Shown: piece by piece, positions 7,500 to 14,780 of the stretch
Numbering within the stretch: position 1 is the first letter of the stretch
Layout: each line of letters opens with the position of its first letter
NCBI GenBank assembly: GCA_022451835.1
Contig: JAKUNX010000028.1
Coordinates: forward strand, 1 to 17,034
Origin: Candidatus Poseidoniaceae archaeon
GTDB taxonomy: Archaea; Thermoplasmatota; Poseidoniia; Poseidoniales; Poseidoniaceae
Direction: 5' to 3'
DNA: 17,034 nt
Notes under the pieces: model-generated
What the model was told of the DNA's origin: nothing
The model's input: the letters and a program-made list of their open reading frames with translations, nothing else
Databases searched by the model: none
Translations under genes and position numbers: made by a program

Positions 7500-8990
7500 T
7501 CAAATCAAAGGTTGATTTCTTAACCATTCCAAATCAGAAATATACAATTGTCTAATATCATCAAGTCCAAGAACTAACATTGCCAAACGCTCAAGACCCA
7601 TGCCCCAAGCTAATACCGGATATTTGATGCCCAAAGGTTCAGTAACTTCAGGACGGAAAATTCCTGCACCACCTAACTCAAGCCATTTGCCTCGCCATTT
7701 TACCTCAATTTCCAAACTCGGTTCAGTATATGGGAAATAGGCAGGTCTAACTCTAACTTCCGGGTAACCCATCTTTTCATAGAAGGTTTTGAGCGTTGTA
7801 ACTAGCATTTGTAAATTAGCCCCTTCTTCCATAATTATTCCTTCAATTTGATGAAATTCAGGTAGGTGAGTTCGGTCAATCGCTTCTTTTCTGAACACTC
7901 TATCCACAGTAAACATACGGCAAGCTTTCTCTGGATTATCAGCGAGATACTGAATCGTATTTACCGTCGTATGAGTTCTTAGAAGTCCCTTTTGTGAGAT
8001 TTCTTTAGAGAACTCACCTCCCCATCCAGTTGAACCTGTTTCACCACCAGTGCGATGAATGTCTGACCAGGTCTCCATTATGTCGTCAGGTAATGGCATC
8101 GTTTTTGGATTATCGAGGTAAAAGGTGTCTTGCATTTCCCTGGCAGGGTGATCTTGGGGGATAAATAATGCATCCATATTCCAGCCTGCAGTTTGAACAT
8201 AATCTTCAACCAATTCAGAAAATCCCATTTCAAGGAAAATATGACGAATCCTTTCAATCAATGATTGCATTGGATGACTGCGCCCCGTCCTTGGTGTTGC
8301 AGATTCTAGAGTTACATCGAATGATCTAAACTCTACATCTCTCCATGCATCACTTTGCAATAACTCTGGAGTAATTTCGTTAACCATAGTGGTTTCAACT
8401 AAATCACTCACCTTAACTTGTGAACCAGATTTAGTCAAACTCCAAGTTCTAGAAGTACTGTCGACCAATTCGATAAAATTGCGTCGACTTTTGAATTGGT
8501 CTAGTAATTGTCCATCTAAATCACTTACCTTGCTTGGAAGGTCTGAAAGAAACTTCTCACGTGCTGAAATTGTTTGTTCTACCATTGCTTCATTTGCACA
8601 AGTGAATTTTCCTGTTTCCATTGTGATGCCTAATTTTTTTAGTAAACCAATTCCTGGTCCGGCTTCATGTTTCTCAAATGATTGCTGCATATTGGCCACT
8701 GTTGCTTCGTCAGTAGATTTGAACCATTGCCATAACCTTGCCTCTAGTAGCCCCTCATTCATTGCAGATTCTCCTTGAGGTGCGAGTCTAACTTCGGTGC
8801 TTACAGTCTCACTTACCTCAGCATAACCCTTGTTAGCAAGACCTTGTCCTGCTCCAACTGCAACAGCTTGGTCATGCCAATCACAGCTGTCTAGAATTTC
8901 ACCTAAAGTCCAATTTTTGTTAGCATCTTCCAGCATGGCCTTGAGCATCCTGCGCTCAGTATTGACAAGATTTTCGGCCACCATGAACAT
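7500..8990 (-). CDS. pheS: Phenylalanyl-tRNA synthetase alpha subunit, archaeal type
   Basis: Catalytic subunit of the PheRS heterotetramer, which attaches phenylalanine to tRNA-Phe in the cytoplasm. At 496 residues it fits the archaeal/eukaryotic form: an N-terminal region (residues 1-210) of winged-helix modules, then a class II synthetase core. Visible core elements are GRSHPMQSLIERIRHIFLEMGF (motif 1, residues 236-257), the DHPAREMQDTFYL segment (280-292), motif 2 FRKEAIDRTHLPEFHQIEG (366-384), the Phe-pocket segment PAYFPYTEPS (416-425), and motif 3 GMGLERLAML (463-472). The start could be ATG 8990 or the ATG two codons downstream. An AT-rich ATAAAAATC lies roughly 33-42 bp upstream and GGAG lies 13 bases before the ATG; neither is decisive. 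The beta subunit gene (pheT) is not in this window. Confidence 0.96.
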   Translation of the reverse strand: MFMVAENLVNTERRMLKAMLEDANKNWTLGEILDSCDWHDQAVAVGAGQGLANKGYAEVSETVSTEVRLAPQGESAMNEGLLEARLWQWFKSTDEATVANMQQSFEKHEAGPGIGLLKKLGITMETGKFTCANEAMVEQTISAREKFLSDLPSKVSDLDGQLLDQFKSRRNFIELVDSTSRTWSLTKSGSQVKVSDLVETTMVNEITPELLQSDAWRDVEFRSFDVTLESATPRTGRSHPMQSLIERIRHIFLEMGFSELVEDYVQTAGWNMDALFIPQDHPAREMQDTFYLDNPKTMPLPDDIMETWSDIHRTGGETGSTGWGGEFSKEISQKGLLRTHTTVNTIQYLADNPEKACRMFTVDRVFRKEAIDRTHLPEFHQIEGIIMEEGANLQMLVTTLKTFYEKMGYPEVRVRPAYFPYTEPSLEIEVKWRGKWLELGGAGIFRPEVTEPLGIKYPVLAWGMGLERLAMLVLGLDDIRQLYISDLEWLRNQPLI

Positions 8991-9046
8991 TCGAGGTAAG
9001 ATACTCCTATCAATTCTATGCTGATTTTTATCTGCAGATGGCGATT

Positions 9047-9427
9047 CTATTCTTCTTCGTCATTCCACAATTCAATATTGCATTGTGGACAGGTAAAACT
9101 AGGTGGTTTTGGGCCTTTATGCACACTAAGTTCTCCGCATGGCCCACAAACAATTGTTGACTCTATCGGCTCGTCAATTGTAACATCTACTCGATACATT
9201 ACCCTGCCAGCATCAGGAAGTTGACCCTCAGCAGGTCGCCAGTTTCTAACTGCTTCTTTTGAGAGTCCAACGTTGCTCTTTATACTCATTCCAAATACAA
9301 AAAGTGCGATTCCAAGTACTCCAACTGTTGATGCAAGCGTATAAACTCCTGCAACTGTAAAAAAAGCCCCGAAAGCAATACAAATAAATCCACCAAGAAT
9401 CAAATTTTCTCGAGGATTACGGGACAT
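9047..9427 (-). CDS. Small two-TM membrane protein with a zinc-ribbon-like tail
   Basis: Not recognised. The 126-residue product has two hydrophobic helices (about 8-28 and 33-49) forming a hairpin, then a hydrophilic domain with two Cys pairs, CGPC (94, 97) and CPQC (113, 116), that should bind zinc as a ribbon, and an acidic end DEEE. With both termini on the same side, the ribbon is probably cytoplasmic. The start ATG 9427 is supported by AGTGAT six bases upstream, within the end of the aminotransferase gene, whose stop is only six bases away. It is therefore almost surely cotranscribed with that gene, and its stop lies 56 bp before pheS. No function can be assigned. Confidence 0.75.
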   Translation of the reverse strand: MSRNPRENLILGGFICIAFGAFFTVAGVYTLASTVGVLGIALFVFGMSIKSNVGLSKEAVRNWRPAEGQLPDAGRVMYRVDVTIDEPIESTIVCGPCGELSVHKGPKPPSFTCPQCNIELWNDEEE

Positions 9428-9433
9428 ACAAAA

Positions 9434-10714
9434 TCACTCGCCTAATGCTTTACTCAGTGATTTTGCTACCCTTTCAATTTGGCCTAAAGGAATTGCACAA
9501 AGGCCAATTCTAACTCCCCCATTAAGCGGCACTAGGTAAACTTGGTCTGACGCACAAGATTCCACAATCGAATGCGGATCTTCATGTTCAAGCCATGCAA
9601 AAAATCCATCGTGAGTTGGATTGATTGGAACGTTAAATGTTTTACAAGATTCAATAAATAATTCTCTTCGTTCTTTAAGAAGTTCAGTTAAACGATTTTT
9701 CTCATCTGACCATGCATTTCCTGATTCGCTGTTAGAATGAATTTTAGCGACAGAATACTGTGCTAATCTAGAACTTGCTGACCAGGTTTGCCGTCCGGTA
9801 ACTCCCATTACAGTCGTAATTCTATCAACCACTGATTGGTCAGGATGTATTGTTACTAACGCTCCAGCTCTTAAGCCATAAACAGTATGAGATTTAGAAA
9901 TAGAGATTGCAAATGTAATCAATAGATTTGCTGGCCATTCTAGACCGTCATGTAGAGCGTCGGTTATTGTTTCCGCCCAACCATGTGGCTCCTTTGCATA
10001 CAAGTGGTAAGCAGCATCGATTAACAAAGTAAAACCTACCTCTTCATTAGCCATCGCTGCGTTGGAAAATGCTTGTAAAACAGACATTCTCTCTTGACCA
10101 GTAAGTGAAAGTCCTGTAGGATTATGAGCAGGATCATTAAGCCATGACATGACCTTGTTTTGTGATTTAGAAAGTTCATCAAGACTTGATTTAAGTGATT
10201 CAAGGTCTAGTCCGGATGAATCATTCAATAGAGGATATGTCGCAATTCCAAGACCACATCCTGCTAAAAATCCATCATAAGGCCCCCAATGCCTATTTCT
10301 CAATAGAACCTTACTACCTCTGTCAGCATAATTTGCTGCAGCCAAGTATAGTGCGCCTGAGCCTCCCGGAGACGCTGTTGCAGTGTGACATACACCTATA
10401 CTTTCTAATTCCTCACGAGCATCCCCTAGAGTAAGAGTAACTGCAAGGTCAAGAAATTCTGGTAATCCTTTCAATGGCGCATAGGCAGCAATTTCTATCG
10501 GTGGCGAATTGCGTACGAACTCATCAACTGTTTGATTTATTGCTAAACTGCCATCATTTTCCAGTAATGCACCAATTGTTCCATTTACCGCGTCATTACC
10601 TTGTGCTACTGCTTCTTGATAGCGTGCCCAACAGGAAAATATGGTATCATTGCCCTGTTTTGTTCTAGCGAAATCATTTAGAAAACTGTTCGCTATGTCC
10701 TCGGCCATAGACAT
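9434..10714 (-). CDS. PLP-dependent aminotransferase, aspartate/aromatic aminotransferase-like
   Basis: Fold-type I aminotransferase of 426 residues resembling the AspC/TyrB-type aspartate and aromatic amino acid aminotransferases. Visible landmarks: GGSGALYLAA near residue 117 (cofactor phosphate region), HNPTG with Asn198, DAAY with Asp233 (pyridine-nitrogen partner) and Tyr236, the PLP-binding Lys274 in SISKSHTVYGLRAG, and Arg402 in GGVRIGLCA, the substrate carboxylate arginine. It would exchange an amino group between an amino acid and a 2-oxoacid in the cytoplasm; the specificity is not readable from sequence alone. I chose ATG 10714, preceded by GTGAT at about nine bases. TTG 10723 and ATG 10708 are alternatives. 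It is the first gene of a minus-strand run and diverges from the tRNA-Thr gene; CTATAAC near 10757 on the minus strand could be its TATA box. Confidence 0.88.
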   Translation of the reverse strand: MSMAEDIANSFLNDFARTKQGNDTIFSCWARYQEAVAQGNDAVNGTIGALLENDGSLAINQTVDEFVRNSPPIEIAAYAPLKGLPEFLDLAVTLTLGDAREELESIGVCHTATASPGGSGALYLAAANYADRGSKVLLRNRHWGPYDGFLAGCGLGIATYPLLNDSSGLDLESLKSSLDELSKSQNKVMSWLNDPAHNPTGLSLTGQERMSVLQAFSNAAMANEEVGFTLLIDAAYHLYAKEPHGWAETITDALHDGLEWPANLLITFAISISKSHTVYGLRAGALVTIHPDQSVVDRITTVMGVTGRQTWSASSRLAQYSVAKIHSNSESGNAWSDEKNRLTELLKERRELFIESCKTFNVPINPTHDGFFAWLEHEDPHSIVESCASDQVYLVPLNGGVRIGLCAIPLGQIERVAKSLSKALGE

Positions 10715-10783
10715 TCCAAACAAATCACGTTCTTTGATTTGCCCATCACATTTTGTTATAGATTATGTTAAATCATCCGTTTG

Positions 10784-10791
10784 TTTTATTA
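10784..10791 (+). promoter_or_regulatory. TATA-like box of tRNA-Thr
   Basis: TTTTATTA is centred about 29 bp upstream of the mature tRNA 5' end, the position expected for an archaeal TATA box with transcription starting just before the tRNA. It lies in the 102 bp divergent region between the aminotransferase and the tRNA. Confidence 0.45.
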
Positions 10792-10816
10792 ATGATTGGT
10801 GTTTAGCCGTGTCTGC

Positions 10817-10892
10817 GCCAACGTAGCACAGCTGGTAGTGCTTCGGATTTGTAATCCGACGGTCGGGGGTTCGAGTCCCTCCGTTGGCTCCA
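10817..10892 (+). tRNA. tRNA-Thr (anticodon UGU), CCA encoded
   Basis: A full cloverleaf can be drawn. Acceptor stem GCCAACG/CGTTGGC (10817-10823 with 10882-10888), D stem GCAC/GTGC, anticodon stem TCGGA/TCCGA around the loop TTTGTAA with anticodon TGT at 10850-10852, a five-base variable loop, and T arm GGGGG/CCCTC with loop TTCGAGT. The discriminator is T (10889) followed by an encoded CCA at 10890-10892. Anticodon UGU reads ACA and related Thr codons. No intron is present. The VOC protein gene begins 35 bp downstream on the same strand, so a joint primary transcript is possible. Confidence 0.97.
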
Positions 10893-10927
10893 CAAAAACA
10901 GTTAACTGCATCGCTTTGATTAGCCAC

Positions 10928-11398
10928 ATGCGACCATTTCATTTGGCGTTTCCAGTCATTGACCTAGAGATTACTGAGCAATTTTATGTTAATATTCTTA
11001 ATTGTCAAATAGGGAGGAGGACTCCAACCTCAATTAATTTTAATCTACACGGCCACCAAATTGTAGCACACCTTGTCACAAGTATGCCTGACTATAGCGA
11101 TGGAGGTAAAATTGATGGTAAACAAGTTCCACCATTTCATTTTGGATTGGTAATGGAATGGGAACAATGGCACGAATTTAAAAATCATTTAGAACAATTA
11201 AATGTACAATTTCGCATTAAACCACACACGAGATATCCTGGTAAAATCGGTGAACAAGCTACAATGTTTATCGACGACCCCTCCGGAAATTCTCTAGAAT
11301 TCAAATCCTTTAGTGATGACGAACGACTTTTTGCTACTGTTGAAGGAAATGAAAGCGAAGTTGGTGGAGGAAAAATGAATCAACAAAATAATCAATAA
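10928..11398 (+). CDS. VOC-superfamily (glyoxalase/dioxygenase fold) protein
   Basis: The 156-residue product matches the vicinal oxygen chelate fold: an opening HLAFPVIDLEITEQFYVNIL, the classic start of these enzymes, then PFHFGLVME and NSLEFKSF. The likely metal ligands are His5, His71 and Glu124, the usual two-His-one-Glu set. Members include glyoxalase I, extradiol dioxygenases and resistance proteins, so the reaction cannot be named; the short single-repeat size fits glyoxalase-like dimers. The frame extends upstream through the tRNA, but the conserved N-terminus begins at ATG 10928, so I start there. There is no clear Shine-Dalgarno or TATA element close by, and the gene begins 35 bp after tRNA-Thr. 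folD follows after 21 bp. Confidence 0.8.
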   Translation: MRPFHLAFPVIDLEITEQFYVNILNCQIGRRTPTSINFNLHGHQIVAHLVTSMPDYSDGGKIDGKQVPPFHFGLVMEWEQWHEFKNHLEQLNVQFRIKPHTRYPGKIGEQATMFIDDPSGNSLEFKSFSDDERLFATVEGNESEVGGGKMNQQNNQ

Positions 11399-11419
11399 AC
11401 AAAGTCATGTGGGCAAGTC

Positions 11420-12292
11420 ATGGTGGCTTCAGTACTAGATGGTAAAGCATGTGCTGCAGCAGTAGAGGAAGCATTGAAAGGACGCATTCAAAAGTGCTTA
11501 GATAATGGAATCGTGCCACATTTAGCAGTTGTTATTGTTGGTGATGACCCAGCAAGTCATGTTTATGTTGGAGCAAAAGTTCGTGCCTGTCAAAGACTTG
11601 GAATCAAAAGTACCCACATTGAATTAGGGGGATTAACCAGTGAAGATGAATTACGAAATATAATTTCTGAACTAAACAATGACAACACTATTCATGGTAT
11701 TTTAATTCAATCTCCGCTCCCAATGCATATGGATGAGGAAGCGTTGACCGATTTGATTGACCCATCAAAGGATGTTGACGGATTTCATCCAGTTAATCTT
11801 GGTCGATTAGTGCAATCTCGAGAGGATTGCTTAATCCCATGTACGCCTAACGGAGTTATGCGTATGTTAGATTGGGCTGGCATTCAAACCAAAGGAAAGA
11901 CTGCTTTGGTAATTGGTAGATCACGTAATGTTGGAATGCCTCAAGCGATTTTGTTAGCTTCGCGTGGCGCTGATGCGACAGTTACTGTTGCTCATTCAAG
12001 AACTGAAAACATGGAACAACAATGCCGCCAAGCAGATATTGTTGTTGCAGCAGTAGGTAGACCAAATATGGTTAAGAAATCTTGGATAAAAGACGGTGCT
12101 GTAGTTGTTGATGTAGGTATAAATCGTGTTGATGATGTCAACTCACCTCGAGGCTACATCTTAGTAGGTGATGTAGAAAAATCAGCCAATGAAGTAGCAT
12201 CTTGGATAACTCCTGTTCCAGGTGGAGTTGGGCCTATGACAGTAGCAATGTTGATGGAAAATACAGTTTCTGCTGCAGAAAAAACCATGTAA
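11420..12292 (+). CDS. folD: Bifunctional methylenetetrahydrofolate dehydrogenase/cyclohydrolase
   Basis: FolD oxidises methylene-tetrahydrofolate to methenyl- and then hydrolyses it to 10-formyl-tetrahydrofolate in cytoplasmic one-carbon metabolism. The 290-residue length is typical. Conserved elements: SHVYVGAKVRAC with catalytic Tyr49 and Lys53, IQSPLPMH, DVDGFHPVNLGRL, PCTPNGV, the dinucleotide-binding GRSRNVGMP, VVVDVGINR, and the C-terminal PVPGGVGPMTVAML. All key residues appear intact. ATG 11420 lacks a strong Shine-Dalgarno sequence; an AT-rich AAATAATC about 30 bp upstream could be a promoter element inside the end of the VOC gene. Its TAA overlaps the next gene's ATG as TAATG. The presence of FolD implies folate-type C1 carriers in this organism. 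Confidence 0.96.
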   Translation: MVASVLDGKACAAAVEEALKGRIQKCLDNGIVPHLAVVIVGDDPASHVYVGAKVRACQRLGIKSTHIELGGLTSEDELRNIISELNNDNTIHGILIQSPLPMHMDEEALTDLIDPSKDVDGFHPVNLGRLVQSREDCLIPCTPNGVMRMLDWAGIQTKGKTALVIGRSRNVGMPQAILLASRGADATVTVAHSRTENMEQQCRQADIVVAAVGRPNMVKKSWIKDGAVVVDVGINRVDDVNSPRGYILVGDVEKSANEVASWITPVPGGVGPMTVAMLMENTVSAAEKTM

Positions 12293-13053
12293 TGGTAAGT
12301 ATCTTATCTTATTCTTTACAGTGTCCAATTATGGAGCAACGAGCGCCAAGGCTGGCAAGTGCTGGTAAAATCTTAGGTTCGCTTGCCGTTGTTGCTTCAG
12401 CGGTTAACTTGAAACTAGATTTACTTGATTCTGCTGGTCTTTCTTTAGAGGAGTATCTTGGACTATCAACTGCAGTTGCTCTATTCATCATGGCTTATTT
12501 CGCTTCTAAAGAAAGAAAAGTCATAGAACTAACTGATAATTTATCCCTTGAAGAGCAATTTGAGGCACTTGAAAGCATACCAACAAAATCCGGAACCGAT
12601 GTTTCTTCGGTAGGACAACCTCAAAGTAGCCATACAAAAAATATCATTGATTCAATTATTGGTGCCAATAAGGAAATTGATGAATTACAGGTAAGCAATG
12701 CCATAGGAGCCCTCAGCACAGGTGAATTTGGTCAAGCTGCTCAGCAGATAGCCGAACAATTGCCTGCACCACACAAAGAATCAGACAATGTAGTTCAGTC
12801 ATCAACTAAAACTACAATTGACCATGATTTAGAAAGTAAAAGCAATATTCCTTTACCATCAATTCCAATTGCTGATGAACCAATAATTGCTGAAATACCA
12901 GTATTACCTGAAGTAGATACTAGCCCATCATTGCCAGATTTAACAGATTTATTTGAAGATGAAACTGCTGATGATAAAGTTGCAATTGAATCTGTTGAGA
13001 AGCAGGATTTTATTGAAACTCCTGATTTACCTGACCTTGATGATTTATTCTAA
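12292..13053 (+). CDS. Two-TM protein with long acidic tail and repeated LPDL-x-DLF motif
   Basis: Not recognised. From ATG 12292 the product has 253 residues: hydrophobic helices at about 22-40 and 54-70, a basic ASKERK end to the second helix, then about 180 residues of mostly disordered-looking, acidic, Ser/Pro/Ile-rich tail. The tail contains LPDLTDLF at 214-221 and, as the final eight residues, LPDLDDLF. The two copies use different codons at most shared residues, so the similarity is held at protein level. The first ATG overlaps the folD stop (TAATG), suggesting coupled translation; ATG 12331 is a possible later start that keeps both helices. The tail could be a docking segment binding a partner through the repeated motif. 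Function unknown. Confidence 0.75.
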   Translation: MVSILSYSLQCPIMEQRAPRLASAGKILGSLAVVASAVNLKLDLLDSAGLSLEEYLGLSTAVALFIMAYFASKERKVIELTDNLSLEEQFEALESIPTKSGTDVSSVGQPQSSHTKNIIDSIIGANKEIDELQVSNAIGALSTGEFGQAAQQIAEQLPAPHKESDNVVQSSTKTTIDHDLESKSNIPLPSIPIADEPIIAEIPVLPEVDTSPSLPDLTDLFEDETADDKVAIESVEKQDFIETPDLPDLDDLF

Positions 13054-13090
13054 TCATAAGTTCATTAGGGTCAACGATTTGGCATAATTT

Positions 13091-13957
13091 GTGTGGACAC
13101 AGCATTATGACCTGCACAGTCACTCAACAAATAGTGATGGTGAACACAGTGTTGAATTTGTTGCACAATTAATGAAAAATAATGATGTTAAATTTTGGTC
13201 TTTAACCGATCATGACACCATTGCTGGATGGCCAAGTGCTGAATTACATGCAAAAAAATTGGGAATAAAATTTATCCCGGGGGTTGAAATTACCTGTGAA
13301 AGAGGCATAGAACCTAATGCGGTGGAACTTAGTCGTCATGGTCGTGAAAGGGCTTCAAAATCATGGCACTTGTTGGCCTACTTTCCAGATCTACTTCATG
13401 GAAGTGAGACGGCCAAACAGTTTGCAAAATGGCTCAAACCATTACAAAACAATAGAATTCCTCGAATGAAAAAAATGATTGAAAAGCTTAACGAACTTGA
13501 CATGCCTATTGATTTCGAAGAAGTTGCTAAAAAGGCTGGAGGCTCCATTGGACGCCCTCACCTTGCTGAGGCAATGGTTGAGAAAGGATATGTTGAAACA
13601 AAAACTGAGGCTTTTGAAAAATGGATCGGTGATGGACTACCTGCTCATGTTGCGCAACCTAAACCAAGTATTGATGAGGCTGTTAAAATGGTGAAATTAT
13701 GCAATGGAGTAACATCACTTGCCCACCCACTGTATTATGGCATTCCACCACTTGAATTAGGTGAATTTTGTCGAGAAATTGGCATTGATTCGATTGAAGC
13801 ATTTCATCGCAGCCACAATGATGAATATAGATTCGAATTATGGAATGTTTGCAAGGAACTAGAAATGAAAGTTAGTTGTGGCTCTGATTTCCATGGCCAA
13901 ACTTACGGACAAAGTCCTGGCAAAATGGCAACTCCAATTAATCAATTATGCATTTGA
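13091..13957 (+). CDS. PHP-domain metal-dependent phosphoesterase, YciV/TrpH type
   Basis: Polymerase-and-histidinol-phosphatase fold enzyme of 288 residues. Metal-site residues appear complete: DLHSHS with His9 and His11, Asp16, LTDHD with Asp40 and His41, GVEIT with Glu66, WHLLAY with His93, GRPH with His157, SLAHP with His212 and CGSDFHG with Asp266 and His268. GRPHLAEAMV and the following FEKWIGDGLPAHV match the YciV/TrpH family, whose studied members include RNase AM (a 5'-3' exoribonuclease) and a nucleoside 3',5'-bisphosphate phosphatase. Compared with the family there are about 15 extra residues between GVEIT and WHLLAY. The start is GTG 13091, chosen because the conserved N-terminus begins four residues later; no Shine-Dalgarno is evident. 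The 3' end overlaps convergent tatC by 12 bp. The exact substrate is not known. Confidence 0.88.
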   Translation: MWTQHYDLHSHSTNSDGEHSVEFVAQLMKNNDVKFWSLTDHDTIAGWPSAELHAKKLGIKFIPGVEITCERGIEPNAVELSRHGRERASKSWHLLAYFPDLLHGSETAKQFAKWLKPLQNNRIPRMKKMIEKLNELDMPIDFEEVAKKAGGSIGRPHLAEAMVEKGYVETKTEAFEKWIGDGLPAHVAQPKPSIDEAVKMVKLCNGVTSLAHPLYYGIPPLELGEFCREIGIDSIEAFHRSHNDEYRFELWNVCKELEMKVSCGSDFHGQTYGQSPGKMATPINQLCI

Positions 13958-14746
13958 AATATTGGTTAACCTATCAATTATAATTGCCAATTCAAACAGA
14001 ATTACCACAGGCATAGCAACTAAAAATAGCGATAATGGGTCTGGCGGAGATAAGAATGCACCTAAGACAAATGCGGTAAACCAAATGTGCTTGCGATACT
14101 GCATAATCTGTTGTCGTGTTGCAATGCCAAAACGTAACGTTAGAATGGTAACTACTGGTGCTTGAAAACCAACAATACATGCTAATGCAAGATTAACTAT
14201 GAAACCAACATATCCTGATAATCGCCATTCAGTAGTTAAACCAGCATTTTGTGCATCATCAGTTAGATATTGTAGAATCATAGGCGTTAAAAAATTCCAA
14301 GAATAAAGTAAACCAGCAATTCCTAAAGTGACTATTGCCATAACAGTAGTGACAAATACCAAGCTAAACCTTGGTGGCTTTAATTCCAATTCTGCTAGTC
14401 GTTCTCTAATCGCTGCGTTTTTAGAACCCTTGCGAACTAGTTCAAGTATCAAATATACTGTGATGACAACTAATCCAAAACTAACCGCAATCTGAAATTG
14501 AAGTAGAATGAATTCAATCGGTGAGGTGACAATAATGTTGACATCTTCAGGCAAGCGATTATCATCTATCAACCATGATACTAATGATTTAGTCATTGAG
14601 AATGCTGCTACAACACTAATTATGAATAAAAATGACAACAATTTGGCTTTATTTCTCAAAAACTTCGCGCCATCATTCAGTATTTGTCCACCGGGAGAAT
14701 CAAGCAGATTCTGAACAGAATCTTGCATGCTCCTATCCTCAGACAT
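13946..14746 (-). CDS. tatC: Sec-independent protein translocase TatC
   Basis: Polytopic protein of 266 residues with six hydrophobic segments (about 37-59, 79-104, 128-153, 179-203, 219-234 and 238-258). It matches TatC, the receptor of the twin-arginine pathway that exports folded proteins across the membrane. Conserved features: TSPIEFILLQFQIAVSFG (74-91), the GFIVNLALACIVGFQAPVV helix (181-199), and YRKHIWFTAFVLGAFLSPPDPLS (217-239), where the SPPD motif closes the fifth segment. The usual HL-x-ELR-x-R near the N-terminus is not recognisable; residues 22-36 offer only KFLRNKAK. GGGAG lies four bases before ATG 14746, a clear Shine-Dalgarno site. The large PAP2 gene ends 34 bp upstream on the same strand. 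No tatA gene is visible here. Its stop overlaps the end of the PHP gene. Confidence 0.87.
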   Translation of the reverse strand: MSEDRSMQDSVQNLLDSPGGQILNDGAKFLRNKAKLLSFLFIISVVAAFSMTKSLVSWLIDDNRLPEDVNIIVTSPIEFILLQFQIAVSFGLVVITVYLILELVRKGSKNAAIRERLAELELKPPRFSLVFVTTVMAIVTLGIAGLLYSWNFLTPMILQYLTDDAQNAGLTTEWRLSGYVGFIVNLALACIVGFQAPVVTILTLRFGIATRQQIMQYRKHIWFTAFVLGAFLSPPDPLSLFLVAMPVVILFELAIIIDRLTNISNA

Positions 14747-14750
14747 GATA

Positions 14751-14755
14751 CTCCC
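14751..14755 (-). promoter_or_regulatory. Shine-Dalgarno site of tatC
   Basis: GGGAG on the minus strand, four bases before the tatC ATG, fixes the start at 14746 and suggests tatC is translated from a message shared with the upstream PAP2 gene. Confidence 0.6.
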
Positions 14756-14780
14756 AGTAGTAGGTTAGTGATAATTGACA

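Noticed and set aside
10796..10927. Upstream extension of the VOC frame through the tRNA
   Set aside because: The frame is open across tRNA-Thr by chance; the conserved VOC N-terminus starts at 10928.
12202..12291. Upstream extension of the two-TM protein into folD
   Set aside because: It would overlap conserved folD codons in another frame; ATG 12292 at the TAATG junction is a better start.
13878..14165. Plus-strand frame spanning the PHP end and the tatC end
   Set aside because: It lies opposite conserved tatC sequence and has no recognisable features.
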